Positions 27,045 through 36,682 of a stretch of DNA of 64,000 nt are shown in pieces. Source of the DNA: Kingella oralis (GTDB lineage: Bacteria > Pseudomonadota > Gammaproteobacteria > Burkholderiales > Neisseriaceae); NCBI RefSeq assembly GCF_014054985.1, contig NZ_CP059569.1, positions 124,001 through 188,000 on the forward strand. Direction: 5' to 3'. Both the position numbers and the translations under genes were made by a program. Each line of letters starts with the position of its first letter. Position 1 is the stretch's first letter. Below the pieces are notes generated by a model. It was not told where the DNA came from. It did no database searches and saw only the letters and a list, made by a program, of their open reading frames with translations.

Positions 27045-27141
27045 ATTCCCGCGCAGGCGGGAAATCTTGTTTGAAGCCAAGCAATAGCTTGTTTATTCAA
27101 GCATTCTTGAATTCCAACAAAATTCCCGCCTGCGCGGGAAT
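27045..27141. repeat. 97-bp dRS3-ended composite repeat, copy A
   Basis: Two inverted dRS3-like 20-mers, ATTCCCGCGCAGGCGGGAAA (one base off) and ATTCCCGCCTGCGCGGGAAT, bound a 57-bp core. dRS3 (ATTCCC-N8-GGGAAT) is a known neisserial intergenic repeat. Outer arms related to GAAACCTTTGCAAAA lie at about 26992 and 27167-27185. Confidence 0.85.
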
Positions 27142-27208
27142 GACAGTAGTTGGGTGGGTTTTGAGGTTTTGCAAAGGTTTCAGGCTGCATTGGGTGGCGT
27201 GCAAAGAT

Positions 27209-27251
27209 AAGGCCGTCTGAAAACATATTTTTCGGTTTTCAGACGGCCTTT
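27209..27251. terminator. AG-DUS (GGCCGTCTGAA) inverted pair
   Basis: AAGGCCGTCTGAAAAC and GTTTTCAGACGGCCTT form a 16-bp stem 89 bp downstream of the efflux adaptor gene. It is a Neisseria-dialect uptake-sequence terminator in a genome that otherwise uses AGGCAGCCTGAA. Confidence 0.8.
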
Positions 27252-27339
27252 ATGGCTGTATTAAGCGGAACGCCTGTCAATGGCGGGCAAGTCCCTGCGC
27301 CGAGCAGATGTTGTTAAATTGAACGGCTTAATGTTCGGC

Positions 27340-28458
27340 TTACTTCGTAGCAATGTTCACTTCCGCCGACATCCCCGGCGCGAGGCGTTCCAAATCCTGC
27401 TGCCCTGCGTCAAATACGATTTTCACGGCGATGCGTTGGGCGATTTTGACGAAGTTGCCCGTGCCGCTGTCGGCTTTAATCAGGCTGAATTCGGAGGCGG
27501 TGGCGGGCGAGATTTCGGCGACTTTGCCGCTGAACGCCTTGCCGCCGAGTGCGTCGATACTCACGCTGGCACTCTGCCCGATTTTCACGTTGGCCATATC
27601 GGTTTCTTTGATGTTGGCGATGACCCAGCGTTCGGGCGGCACGACGGACATCAGCTGCGTGCCCGCGCTCACAAGCTGCCCTTGTTTTACGCTGACTTCG
27701 CCGAGTTTGCCGCTGGCGGGCGCGTAGATGGTGGTGTGCCCCAAATCCTGTTTTGCCAAGTCCAGCAGGGCTTGGGCGTTGGCGATGCCCGCCTGTGCGC
27801 CCTCGCGCCCTACGCCGGTGTTGATGATGTTTTGCTGCGCCACGGCGTATTGCTCCTGCGCCTGTTTCAAGCCCGCTTCGGCCTGTTTGACGGCGGTTTG
27901 CGCGGCATCGCGGCTGCTTTGCGACACGGCATCGGTGCTCACCGCCTGTATGCGCTGCCATTCGCGGCGGGCGCGGTCAAGCTGGGCGCGGGCGTTGTCA
28001 ATCGCGGCTTGGTTGGCTTTGGAGACGGCCAGCGCGGAGGCTTTGTCCTGCGCGGTTTTGTTCAACGCCGCCTGCTGCCCCGCCAGCCCAGCTTCGGCTT
28101 GGGCGACTTTGGCGCGGTAGGGCGCGGGGTCGATTTCCACCAGCGGCTGCCCTGCTTTTACGTTGTCAAAATCGCGCACCAGCACTTTCTGCACATAACC
28201 GCCCACGCGCGGGCTGACGGTGGTTACGCTGCCGCGCACATAGGCGTTGTTGGTATAGACCTCGCCCATGCCGAAGGGCGGCAGGCGGAAGGCATACAGG
28301 GCAAGCACCACGCCGATTGCGCTGGCGGCGAGTATGCCGATGCTGCCGAAACGGTGTTTTTCAGGCTGCCATTGGGCGGGTTCTGGCGTTTCGGGCTGCG
28401 GCACGGCGGTTTTTTGGGATTCGGTGTCGGGGTGTTCGGGGGTGTTGGGTTGGGACAT
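27340..28458 (-). CDS. HlyD/EmrA-type periplasmic adaptor of an MFS efflux system
   Basis: 372 residues: a cytoplasmic Pro-rich tail, one transmembrane helix (about 38-60), a lipoyl half-motif (NNAYVRGSVTTVSPRVGGYV), a long coiled-coil hairpin (about 115-235, rich in Ala/Gln/Lys) and the second half LGHTTIYAPASGKLGEV. It links an inner-membrane MFS pump to an outer-membrane channel. It is the last gene of a three-gene set (channel, pump, adaptor) on the minus strand. It resembles EmrA/FarA; substrates may be fatty acids, dyes or a pigment precursor. Confidence 0.88.
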   Translation of the reverse strand: MSQPNTPEHPDTESQKTAVPQPETPEPAQWQPEKHRFGSIGILAASAIGVVLALYAFRLPPFGMGEVYTNNAYVRGSVTTVSPRVGGYVQKVLVRDFDNVKAGQPLVEIDPAPYRAKVAQAEAGLAGQQAALNKTAQDKASALAVSKANQAAIDNARAQLDRARREWQRIQAVSTDAVSQSSRDAAQTAVKQAEAGLKQAQEQYAVAQQNIINTGVGREGAQAGIANAQALLDLAKQDLGHTTIYAPASGKLGEVSVKQGQLVSAGTQLMSVVPPERWVIANIKETDMANVKIGQSASVSIDALGGKAFSGKVAEISPATASEFSLIKADSGTGNFVKIAQRIAVKIVFDAGQQDLERLAPGMSAEVNIATK

Positions 28459-28529
28459 TTTTTGCTTTCCGTTGATTTGGGGGTTGATTCGGTTAATGGG
28501 TTGGTGCGGTGGTTTTCAGGCTGCCTTTA

Positions 28530-28541
28530 ATGCCGTCTGAA
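28530..28541 (+). repeat. AT-DUS between adaptor and pump genes
   Basis: ATGCCGTCTGAA, the classical Neisseria word, stands beside a kingella-type TTTCAGGCTGCC at about 28513, so both dialects occur within 30 bp. Confidence 0.8.
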
Positions 28542-28544
28542 ACA

Positions 28545-30206
28545 CTATTTCCCCAACACCGCAAACACTTTCGCCTTCTCCGCCGCCAGAATATCAATCT
28601 TGTAATAACGGCGGTACAGCCACAGGGCGACGGCGACGAGGGTCGATACCGCCGCCATCGCCGCCAGCAGCGCGAACAGGTCGCTGTATGCCGCCACCGA
28701 CGCTTCTTTGCCCGCCTGCGCGGTGATTTGCGAGACGGCGCGGCCTTGCAGCAGCACCGGGTCAGAGAGGGTGGCGGAGAGGGCGGCGGCGTTGCGCTGG
28801 ATGTCGGCGGCGAGCGCGGGGTTGGAGAGGGTCAGGTTTTGCGCGATGGCGGCGAGGTGGTCGCGGGTGCGGTAAGTTAAAAACGCGCTGAATGCCGCCG
28901 CACCCGCCAGCCCGCCGAGGGTTTGCGACAGGCCGAACACGGCGGAGAAGCTCATCATGTGGTCGGGGCTTTTCGCCAGCGCGCGCAGTGCGCCTTCAAG
29001 CATCATCGGCCCCATAAACAGCAGCGAGGCAAAGGCAACGATAAACTGGCTGAAATAAAGTTGCGCGGGGCGGGTCTGCATGCCCACACCGATTTCCAGC
29101 CACGCACCGAGGGCGAAACAGGCGAGCGCAACCATCACGGGGCGGCGGATGTCGTTGATATCCAGCAAAATCAGGCTGCCGACCACACCCGCCAGCATTC
29201 CGCCCGCAACAATCAGGTAAAACGTGCTCATCTGCGCGCTGCCCACGCCCACCGCGCCCATCAGCCCCGCCGCGCCGACGGTCTGCTCCGAGGTCAAGAG
29301 CCGCGCCATCGCGCCCATCACGGCGAAGATGAGGATTTGCGGCACGGTCATCCAGTGCCAGTCCAGCATCGGCTTGTGCCGCGTCGATTCGATGTACAAC
29401 GCCAGCCCCGTCAGCCCCACTCCGCCCGCGAGCAGCCAGCCGAGCCACTGCGTCGTCCACCACACCGTGCGCCCCTGCACGAGAAAGGCGCACAACAGCG
29501 CGATGCCGGAGGCGAACAGGGTAAAGCTGAGCGCGTCGGTCAGCGTGAACGATTTGCGCACGGTGATGCCGGGCGGCAGCGGCAGGGCGAACAGGCAGGC
29601 GGTGCAGGCGAGCGCGAGGGTAGCCTGAAAGGCGAACACGCCGTTGAGGTCGCCGTCGCCATACAGCAGCGGCACGAGGCTCTGCGCCAGCGGCGTGCCG
29701 ACCTGCATCAGACCCAGCCCGAACACCAGCCCGACCAGCTTTTTCGTGCCAGTAAAGCCCTGCATCATGTAGTAAATCGACAGCACCAGCAGGCCGCTGG
29801 CGGCGATTGCGGCGGCAACACGCGCGATGAGTTCCACTTCGTAATGGTGATAAACCAGTTGCAGCAGGCTGGCGGCAAGCTGGGCGAACAGGGTGATGCG
29901 GACGAAGCGTTGCAGGCCATACGCCTTGCGGACTTTGAAAAAGAGGACGCTCATGCAGGCGTAAGCCATGAAATACGCCGCCTGAATCCAGCCGCCCTGC
30001 TGCAAATCGAGCGACAAATCGCCGCGCAGCTGCGGCAGCGAGGCGGTGAGCAGCCCGTTTTGGAAGCCCGACGACAGCGCGAGTAATAAACCGATGGCAA
30101 GATACGCGAGCCGCCGCTTTTTCGGATGCTCGGGCGAGGCGGGCGAACCCGGCATAAAGGGCATTTCATGCGGCTTGAAGGTGTAGCCGCCGGATTGCAG
30201 GGGCAT
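28545..30206 (-). CDS. DHA2-type MFS efflux pump (EmrB-like)
   Basis: 553 residues with about 14 hydrophobic segments, the size of DHA2/EmrB drug:H+ antiporters. Family hints include the first-helix SGFQNGLLTASLPQLRGDL and GGWIQAAYFMAYACMSVLF, and the ending region FSAVFGLSQTLGGLAGAA. Its stop lies 86 bp before the adaptor gene. The upstream outer-membrane channel gene is separated from it by a dRS3 composite repeat. It probably forms a tripartite export system with both neighbours. Confidence 0.85.
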   Translation of the reverse strand: MPLQSGGYTFKPHEMPFMPGSPASPEHPKKRRLAYLAIGLLLALSSGFQNGLLTASLPQLRGDLSLDLQQGGWIQAAYFMAYACMSVLFFKVRKAYGLQRFVRITLFAQLAASLLQLVYHHYEVELIARVAAAIAASGLLVLSIYYMMQGFTGTKKLVGLVFGLGLMQVGTPLAQSLVPLLYGDGDLNGVFAFQATLALACTACLFALPLPPGITVRKSFTLTDALSFTLFASGIALLCAFLVQGRTVWWTTQWLGWLLAGGVGLTGLALYIESTRHKPMLDWHWMTVPQILIFAVMGAMARLLTSEQTVGAAGLMGAVGVGSAQMSTFYLIVAGGMLAGVVGSLILLDINDIRRPVMVALACFALGAWLEIGVGMQTRPAQLYFSQFIVAFASLLFMGPMMLEGALRALAKSPDHMMSFSAVFGLSQTLGGLAGAAAFSAFLTYRTRDHLAAIAQNLTLSNPALAADIQRNAAALSATLSDPVLLQGRAVSQITAQAGKEASVAAYSDLFALLAAMAAVSTLVAVALWLYRRYYKIDILAAEKAKVFAVLGK

Positions 30207-30300
30207 GGGGAGTCCTTATGGGTAGGTCGGGTAGGGATGCCCGACTAGCTTGCTGGTTTTCAGGTAGCCTTTGCGTTTCAGGCTGCCTCGAACTTTCGTC

Positions 30301-30397
30301 ATTCCCGCGCAGGCGGGAATCTTGTTCGGGTTTCGGCGGCGGTGGTTTTTGCTGCCTTTTGCTGCGGCTCAACCAAGATTCCCGCCTGCGCGGGAAT
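30301..30397. repeat. 97-bp dRS3-ended composite repeat, copy B
   Basis: ATTCCCGCGCAGGCGGGAAT (30301-30320) and its inverse ATTCCCGCCTGCGCGGGAAT (30378-30397) bound a GC-richer 57-bp core. The element sits between the channel and pump genes, within the presumed operon. Confidence 0.9.
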
Positions 30398-30474
30398 GAC
30401 GGCAAAATTTTGTTTCAGAAGACATTTAGGATTTTAGCTTCGCAGAAACTCGCGTTGCTCGTTTTCAGGCTGCC

Positions 30475-31894
30475 TTATTTGTCCGCCGCAAAACCTCCGC
30501 CAAAGGCGGTATTTAACGCCAGCCACGCGGTAAACAGCTTCGCCTGCGCCTGTGCCAGTTGCGCTTCGTTTTGCAGGGTTTCGTCCGCTGCGGCGAGCCA
30601 GTCCAGCTTGTTGTCCAGCCCCGCACGGTAGCGGCTTTGCGCGGCGGCGGCGTTTTTGCGGGCCAGCGCGGTCATCTCGGTTTGGTCGCGCACGGCTGCG
30701 GCAGCGGTTTCGTATTGCGTCAGCGCGTCGGCCGCCTCGCGCAGGGCGGTGTAAACGTTTTTGTTGTAACGCGCAGCCTGCTCGTCAAACTCGGCTTCCT
30801 TGCGCGACAGGTTCGCCCGTAACGCGCCGGAAGTAAAAATCGGCAGGCTCACGCTCGGCAGCAGTCCGGCGAGAAACGACGACGAATGCGGCAGGTTGCC
30901 GATTTCCACATTGGACAATCCTGCCAACGCTTTAATCGTAATGTTCGGATAAAACTCGGTTTTCGCGCTGGCAACCAGATGGTGGCGGGCGGTCAGTGCC
31001 TCGCGCTGCGCCGCCAAATCGGGGCGTTTGCCGAGCAAGTCGGCGGTGAGCTGCGACACGGGTGCGGGCGGCACGGCGGCGGCGGGATTGGGCGCGAAGT
31101 TGTCCAACGCCTGCGCCGGTTGCCCCGTCAAGGCGGCGAGTGCGTGGCGGATTTGCGCGATGTTGCCGTCCAAATCCGACAAGGCAGCCTGAAAACGGCT
31201 GTTGCCCTGCTGCACCGCATAGAGCCTGCTCGGCGCGACCTGCCCGGCGCGGATGAGTTCGCGCACCACCTGCTCGCGTTCGCGGTTCAACTGCGCCCGC
31301 TGCGCCACCCGCTGCCGCGTTTCCAGCAACAACTGCCATTGGCGGTAATACGTCGCCCAGCAACAGCCGCGTCTGCGCGATTTCGTATTCCACCGCCCGC
31401 TGTTGCCCCAGCGCGGCTTCCAACTGGTGTTTGTATTTGCCGAACACATCGGGCGACCACTGCCCTTGCAGTTGCAGCGATTCATAAGTGATATTGGTGC
31501 CGTGGTCGCCCAACAGCCGCTTTTCCAAATCGCTGATGAGTTCGGGCTTCTCGCGCTCGTCCACGCCGTCGCGATGCAGCAATGCACCACTCACGCCCAG
31601 ACCGATTTTCACGCCGCGCTGCGCATCCGCCAAATCCGCCCCCGCCTGCGCCTGCCGCAACCGCGCCTGCGCCGCTGCCAAATCGGGCGAGCGGGCAAGG
31701 GCGGTGTCAATCAGGCCATCGAGCTTGGCGTCGTTGAGTGCCCGCCACCATTGCGGGAAAATCGGCGGCTGCGGATGGGCGGGCAGGCCGAGGGTGGCGG
31801 CGGTTTCAACCGTGGCGGGGGTGTGCTTGGGATGAGTGGCGCAGCCCGAAAACAGCACGGCACAGAGGAAAAACAGGGGAAGGCGTTTGAACAT
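30475..31894 (-). pseudogene. NodT/TolC-type outer membrane efflux lipoprotein, frameshifted
   Basis: The minus-strand frame from 31894 starts a lipoprotein (MFKRLPLFFLCAVLFSGC, Cys18) with the NodT-type PPIFPQWWRALNDAKLDGLI and LDGLIDTALARSPDL segments. Near 31345-31355, after TRLLLGDV, the frame is lost, and the rest of the family sequence (YYRQWQLLLETRQRVAQRAQL to the end at 30475, with ADLLGKRPDLAAQ and a C-terminal coiled coil) continues in another frame. One net frameshift explains it. Together the pieces give a normal length of about 470 residues. It is either a real mutation, a phase event or a sequencing error. Confidence 0.8.
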
Positions 31895-31977
31895 TTTGAA
31901 AACAGACAGAAAAATGGAAATCGGGACGATTATAGCAAAAAGCGTAGCGGGGCTGTGTCGGAAAATGTGAACGTGTC

Positions 31978-32016
31978 AGGCCGTCTGAAAACGGAATGAT
32001 GGTTTTCAGACGGCCT
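31978..32016. terminator. AG-DUS inverted pair upstream of the channel gene
   Basis: AGGCCGTCTGAAAAC and GTTTTCAGACGGCCT form a 15-bp stem between the channel pseudogene start and the MMPL gene. Read on the minus strand it lies downstream of the MMPL stop and may terminate that gene. Confidence 0.8.
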
Positions 32017-32111
32017 TTCGTGTAGGTCGGGCATCTTGGTTTTATCCGCCGTAAATAAAAACGTCGGGCATCACAATGCCCGACCTGCTTGGCTTTCTGT
32101 ATGCTTCAATC

Positions 32112-32303
32112 TGAAACCTTTGCAAAACGCCTAAATTTCCCGGCTACTGTCATTCCTGCGTAGGCGGGAATCTTAGTAAGATTTAGGCAATAGTTTGTTT
32201 TTTCAAAAATTTCTTGTTATCAAGCAAGATTCCCGCCTACGCGGGGATGACGGCATTTTTTATTTTTTCAGGCTGCCAATAAGGTTTTGCAAAGGTTTCA
32301 ATC
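32112..32303. repeat. Nested composite repeat: outer GAAACCTTTGCAAAA arms around dRS3 copy C
   Basis: Outer inverted arms CTGAAACCTTTGCAAAA (32112) and TTTTGCAAAGGTTTCA (32285-32300) enclose a 97-bp unit with dRS3 ends (32152-32171 and 32229-32248). The right outer arm overlaps the MMPL gene end and supplies its stop codon. This fills the 31895-32297 gap together with the AG-DUS hairpin. Confidence 0.8.
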
Positions 32304-34607
32304 TGCCAACAACGCCCCCGCCAGCCAGAGATTAAACCCCACGCCTATCGTTACCGTCAGCCCGAATGCGGCAACGGCGGGCGTGCTGCTGAATGCGAGC
32401 AGGGCGAAGGAAAGGGCGGTGGTGGCGGCGGCGAGCAGCATGCCGCCCAAGCGTGCGGCGGCGGTGTGTTTGGCGGTTACGGCATAAACGGCGTAATCCA
32501 CGCCGATGGCGGAAACGAGCAGCAGCCCGAACATGGCAAACAGGCTCACGGGAATGCCCAGCCAGCCGAGCGCGGCAACGGTGCAGACGGCGGCGGCAAG
32601 CGGCACGGCAAGGATTTTGCTGCCGCGTTTTGCGCCGAACATCCGCCACAGCAGCAGCCACGCCAGCGCGTAGGAGGCGAGTTTCAGCCATGCGGCTTGG
32701 TTGCGCGTGTGGTGGAAGAGGGCGTTGAGGTGGGCGCGTTTGTCTGCCCAGTGTGTGCCTGCAAGGCCCAGTGCGGCGGTGCGGACGGCGGCTTCGTCTG
32801 TCAAACCGTTCAAGCGCACGACGGCGGCGTAGCGACCGCGTTCTACTTCGCCCAGATACAGCGGCTGCCATGCTTGGGCGAGCGCGGTTTTCAGGCTGCC
32901 TGAAAGCGTGAGCGGCGGCGTGTCGGCTGCCTGAATCAGGGCTTGGCGTATGGTTTCGCTTGGGATACCGATGTCGGCGAGCGGCTGCCAGTTTTCAGGC
33001 TGCCCTGCGAGTTCGCGCAGGTGGTGTTGCACTTGCTGCTGCGCGGCAACGGGGGCGATAAATTGGTCTAGCGATTGGAAGCCGCCGAGTTTGCCTTGGG
33101 CAACGAGCGGTTGCAGGGCTTGGGCGAGTTCGGCGTTTTTGGCGAGCAGCGCGTCTTCGCTGGCGGCTTCGGCAACGATGTAGCGTCCGCCGAAATCGGT
33201 GCCGCTCAATTCGCCGATGCGCTGCACTTGCGCCAGCATTTCAGAGGGCATATTGACCCATTGGCGGATGTCGTCGTGCCAGTCGCTGCGCCACAGCCCT
33301 ACCGCCAAGAAAATGCCGCCGAGCGCAAGCCAGCCGCGTTTGTGCAGACGCTTGTTCAGACGACCTTTCAGGCGGAGTAATCTTTCCGTCAATTTCGCAA
33401 ACGGCACGGCTTTTGCCTGATAACGGCGAAACAGCGGCGGCAGCCACAGCACGGTTGCGCCGAACGCGCCCAGCAGCGCGAAGCCCGAAAACACGGCGGT
33501 TTGGCGCAGCACGGTCAGCGGCGTGAACCACAGCAGCGCGTAGCCCAACACGGTAATCAGCAGGCTCACGGCAAAGCTGGGCAAAACGTGTTTCATCGCG
33601 CTCTCAGACGACCATTTTTCGTTTTCAGGCTGCCTGAAAACCGACGGCGCAAGCCAGTGCAGCGGAAAATCCACCAGCATGCCGACCAAACTCGTGCCAA
33701 TCACAATCGTCAGAATATGCACTTCGCCGAACACCGCCAACGCCGCCGCCAGCCCCGTGAGCATGCCCGCCGCCAGCGGCAACGCCAGCCAGAACACGCG
33801 CGCGCTGCGGAACACCCACAGCAGCAGCGCAAACGTGGCCAGCGTGCCGGCGATGCTCATGGCTTTGCTTTCCGCTTCGGCGGCGGTTTTGGATGCGGCG
33901 GCAAACAGCGCGCCGCCCGCTGAGAGCGTTTCGGCACCGTGTTTTTGCGCGATGGCGCGGCTGTCGCGGATGAGCGGCAGCAGCGTGCCGTTGCCGGCAA
34001 AACGCGTGTCTGCCGCCAGTTTGCCGCGCAGCCATACCCATGTTTTGCCGTCCGCCTCCGTGAACAACATGCCGTTGTCCATATTCCACTGCAAACGGCT
34101 TTGCGGATTGGCTTTCGCCGCCACAAACCGCCCGAAGCCCAGCCAGTCTTGTTCCAGCGACAGCGGCGAAACGGCGGCAAACGGGTTCGCCGCATCTTCG
34201 GCGCGGGTTTGGAAATACCGTTTCGGTTCTTGAAACAGCAGCCGCGCCTGCTCCTGCGGCAGCGTTGCCTGCGCCAAACGCTGCATATCGGCGCGCACGC
34301 TGTCCAAATCGGGCATCACGCTGCTGTCTACCTCGGCAAACACGCCGCTTTCCCGCCATTTGCTGGCGATTTCGGCGGCAGCCTGAAAAGCCGTTTCCGC
34401 ATTTGCGCTGCCTGTGAGCATGACGATTTGCCCGTTCAGCTGCGCCTCGCCCGCTTTGTCGGCGGCAACCAGCAGCGCGTCGGGCTGCTGCTCGGCGGGT
34501 AGCAGCGCGGCGAGGTCGGTTTGCAGCCAGGGTTTGGTGGTAACGGTATGGATGAGAAACAGGCAGAGCAGGGCGGTAAAGAGGGTGTAAAGACGGCGGA
34601 GCAGCAT
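32298..34607 (-). CDS. MMPL/RND-family exporter, ApeM-like
   Basis: 769 residues with the duplicated MMPL layout: N-terminal helix, a periplasmic loop of about 200 residues, a helix bundle near 250-410, a second periplasmic loop and a final bundle from about 640. Each half keeps a GV-DYA/VDF-type segment (GMLVDFPLHWLAPSVF and SAIGVDYAVYAV). Exporters of this type move pigment or lipid products in aryl-polyene clusters. DUS copies encode FRQPENEKWS and SGSLKTALA. One word at 33355-33366 reads AGGTCGTCTGAA on the minus strand, the mucosa-type dialect. The core pigment genes are 13 kb away. Confidence 0.82.
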   Translation of the reverse strand: MLLRRLYTLFTALLCLFLIHTVTTKPWLQTDLAALLPAEQQPDALLVAADKAGEAQLNGQIVMLTGSANAETAFQAAAEIASKWRESGVFAEVDSSVMPDLDSVRADMQRLAQATLPQEQARLLFQEPKRYFQTRAEDAANPFAAVSPLSLEQDWLGFGRFVAAKANPQSRLQWNMDNGMLFTEADGKTWVWLRGKLAADTRFAGNGTLLPLIRDSRAIAQKHGAETLSAGGALFAAASKTAAEAESKAMSIAGTLATFALLLWVFRSARVFWLALPLAAGMLTGLAAALAVFGEVHILTIVIGTSLVGMLVDFPLHWLAPSVFRQPENEKWSSESAMKHVLPSFAVSLLITVLGYALLWFTPLTVLRQTAVFSGFALLGAFGATVLWLPPLFRRYQAKAVPFAKLTERLLRLKGRLNKRLHKRGWLALGGIFLAVGLWRSDWHDDIRQWVNMPSEMLAQVQRIGELSGTDFGGRYIVAEAASEDALLAKNAELAQALQPLVAQGKLGGFQSLDQFIAPVAAQQQVQHHLRELAGQPENWQPLADIGIPSETIRQALIQAADTPPLTLSGSLKTALAQAWQPLYLGEVERGRYAAVVRLNGLTDEAAVRTAALGLAGTHWADKRAHLNALFHHTRNQAAWLKLASYALAWLLLWRMFGAKRGSKILAVPLAAAVCTVAALGWLGIPVSLFAMFGLLLVSAIGVDYAVYAVTAKHTAAARLGGMLLAAATTALSFALLAFSSTPAVAAFGLTVTIGVGFNLWLAGALLAD

Positions 34608-34699
34608 AAGCGGAAATGGAGAATCAAAAATGGGAAAACGGCTTTAATCCTGTTTTCAGGCTGCCTTGGCAACAGCGCTGAGGCAGCCTGAAATCTGAA

Positions 34700-34730
34700 T
34701 ATGGAGCGGCGACGGCTCGCCGCTGGATGG
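34700..34730. repeat. GGAGCGGCGACGGCTCG palindromic repeat, copy 1
   Basis: ATGGAGCGGCGACGGCTCGC is followed by its partial inverse. The same word with a better palindrome is found at 52511-52541 and inverted at 59786-59811. The rest of 34608-34825 holds DUS copies and a GCAAAGGTTTCAGG arm. Confidence 0.65.
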
Positions 34731-34825
34731 TGCGTTCAATCGGGTTTTACCGGTTGGGGAAATGTCGGCGAGCCGCCGCGTCATCGGTTGCAGGTTTGGC
34801 AAAGGTTTCAGGCTGCCTATCTGTT

Positions 34826-36682
34826 CTACAACTGCTCCACGCTCACGCCTTGCAGCGCGCGCTGGATATTGCGGTTCATGCGCCGCGCGGCGAAATCGTC
34901 GGTGCCTTGCGACAGGGTTTGCACGGCGGCGCGGATGTCGGCGGCTTCGGCATTGGGCATCAGCGCGGCGAGCGCGTCCATTTGGGCGCGGATTTGCGCG
35001 GTTTGCTCGGCGGTGAGCAAGTCGCCGTCCAGTTCCAGCGCGGCTTCCACCGCGTCAATCAGGCTTTGCGCTTCTACGCGGGCTTCGGCGCGGGCGCGTT
35101 CGGCGGCATCGGCGCCGGCGTGCGCCATGCCCTCGCGCAGCATTTGCGTGATGGTGGCGTCGTCCAAGCCGTAAGACGGTTTCACTTCAATTTGCGCCTG
35201 CACGCCGGTGGTTTGCTCGCGGGCGGACACGGACAGCAAGCCGTCGGCATCCACTTGAAAGGTAACGCGAATCCGCGCCGCGCCCGCGGCCATCGGCGGT
35301 ATGCCGCGCAGGGTGAATTTCGCCAAGCTGCGGCAATCGGCGACCATTTCGCGCTCGCCTTGCACCACATGAATGGTCATGGCGGTTTGCCCGTCTTTAA
35401 AGGTGGTGAACTCTTGGGCGCGGGCGGTGGGCAGCGTGCTGTTGCGCGGGATGATTTTTTCCGCCAAGCCGCCGTAGGTTTCCAAGCCCAGCGACAGCGG
35501 GGTTACGTCCAGCAGCAGCCATTCGCTGTCAGTTTTGTTGCCCGCCAGCACGTTTGCCTGCATCGCCGCGCCCAGCGCGACCACTTGGTCGGGGTTCAGA
35601 TTGTTGAGCGGGGTTTGCCCGAAAAAGTTGGCAACGGCTTGCTGCACATGCAGCATCCGCGTGGCGCCGCCCACCATAATCACGCCTTTTATGTCGTTTT
35701 TGCCGATGCCCGCGTCTTTCAGCGCTTGCTTCACGGGGGCGATGGTTTGGGCGACCAGATGCTGCGTGAGCGCGTGGAATTCGCTGCGGCTGACAGTGAT
35801 GTTGAGCGTTTTGCCGTTGGCCAAGGCAGCCTGAATGCGGGTTTCAGGCTGCCTGCTTAATGTTTCTTTGGCGGCGCGCACCAAGCCGAGCAGCAGTTGC
35901 GCGTCGCGTTCGTCGGTAATGGAAAGCTGATTGTTTTCAACAATATGGCAAAACAGGTGGTGGTCAAAATCGTCGCCGCCCAGCGCGGAATTGCCGCCCG
36001 TGGCTTTCACTTCAAACAAGCCACGGCTCAACTGCAACACGGATACGTCAAACGTGCCGCCGCCCAAGTCATACACCACAAACGTGCCTTCCGCGCCGTT
36101 GTCCAAGCCGTAGGCAATGGCGGCGGCGGTGGGTTCGTTGAGCAGGCGCAGCACGTTCAGCCCCGCCAGCCGCGCCGCGTCTTTGGTGGCTTGGCGTTGC
36201 GCGTCGTCAAAATAGGCGGGCACGGTAATCACCGCGCCCACCAGTTCGCCGCCTAGGCTGGCTTCGGCGCGGGTTTTTAGGCTGCCTAAGATGTCGGCGG
36301 AGATGTCTATCGGCGTTTTTTTGCCGTGTTTGGTTTGCAATTCGATAATTTTGTCGTTGTCGGCGAAACGATAGGGCATGTGTGCCGCGTCGATTTCGGA
36401 CAGCTTGCGCCCGATGAGGCGTTTGGCGGACGAGATGGTGTTGTGCGGGTCAATCTTTTGTGCGTCTAACGCGGCTTTGCCGATGGCTTTGCTGCCGTTG
36501 TCCAAATAGCGCACCACCGATGGCAGCGACACCGCGCCTGTTTCATCGGGCAGGCATTCGGCTGAACCGCTGCGCACGGTGGCGACGAGGCTGTTGGTTG
36601 TGCCGAGGTCTATGCCAACAGCAAGGCGATGCTGGTGCGGCGCGGCGGATTGGTTGGGTTCGGCGATTTGCAAAAGTGCCAT
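34826..36682 (-). CDS. hscA: Fe-S cluster assembly Hsp70 chaperone HscA
   Basis: 618 residues, an Hsp70 with the ATPase start VGIDLGTTNSLVATVRSG, the phosphate loop DLGGGTFDVSVL and MVGGATRMLHVQQAV, and a substrate domain with LDVTPLSLGLETYGG. The spacing without a DnaK-type C-terminal tail and the ERAEARVEAQ-type lid fit HscA, which transfers Fe-S clusters from IscU. No iscU, hscB or fdx gene is adjacent. Two DUS copies encode LGSLKTRAE and RQPETRIQAAL. Confidence 0.92.
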   Translation of the reverse strand: MALLQIAEPNQSAAPHQHRLAVGIDLGTTNSLVATVRSGSAECLPDETGAVSLPSVVRYLDNGSKAIGKAALDAQKIDPHNTISSAKRLIGRKLSEIDAAHMPYRFADNDKIIELQTKHGKKTPIDISADILGSLKTRAEASLGGELVGAVITVPAYFDDAQRQATKDAARLAGLNVLRLLNEPTAAAIAYGLDNGAEGTFVVYDLGGGTFDVSVLQLSRGLFEVKATGGNSALGGDDFDHHLFCHIVENNQLSITDERDAQLLLGLVRAAKETLSRQPETRIQAALANGKTLNITVSRSEFHALTQHLVAQTIAPVKQALKDAGIGKNDIKGVIMVGGATRMLHVQQAVANFFGQTPLNNLNPDQVVALGAAMQANVLAGNKTDSEWLLLDVTPLSLGLETYGGLAEKIIPRNSTLPTARAQEFTTFKDGQTAMTIHVVQGEREMVADCRSLAKFTLRGIPPMAAGAARIRVTFQVDADGLLSVSAREQTTGVQAQIEVKPSYGLDDATITQMLREGMAHAGADAAERARAEARVEAQSLIDAVEAALELDGDLLTAEQTAQIRAQMDALAALMPNAEAADIRAAVQTLSQGTDDFAARRMNRNIQRALQGVSVEQL

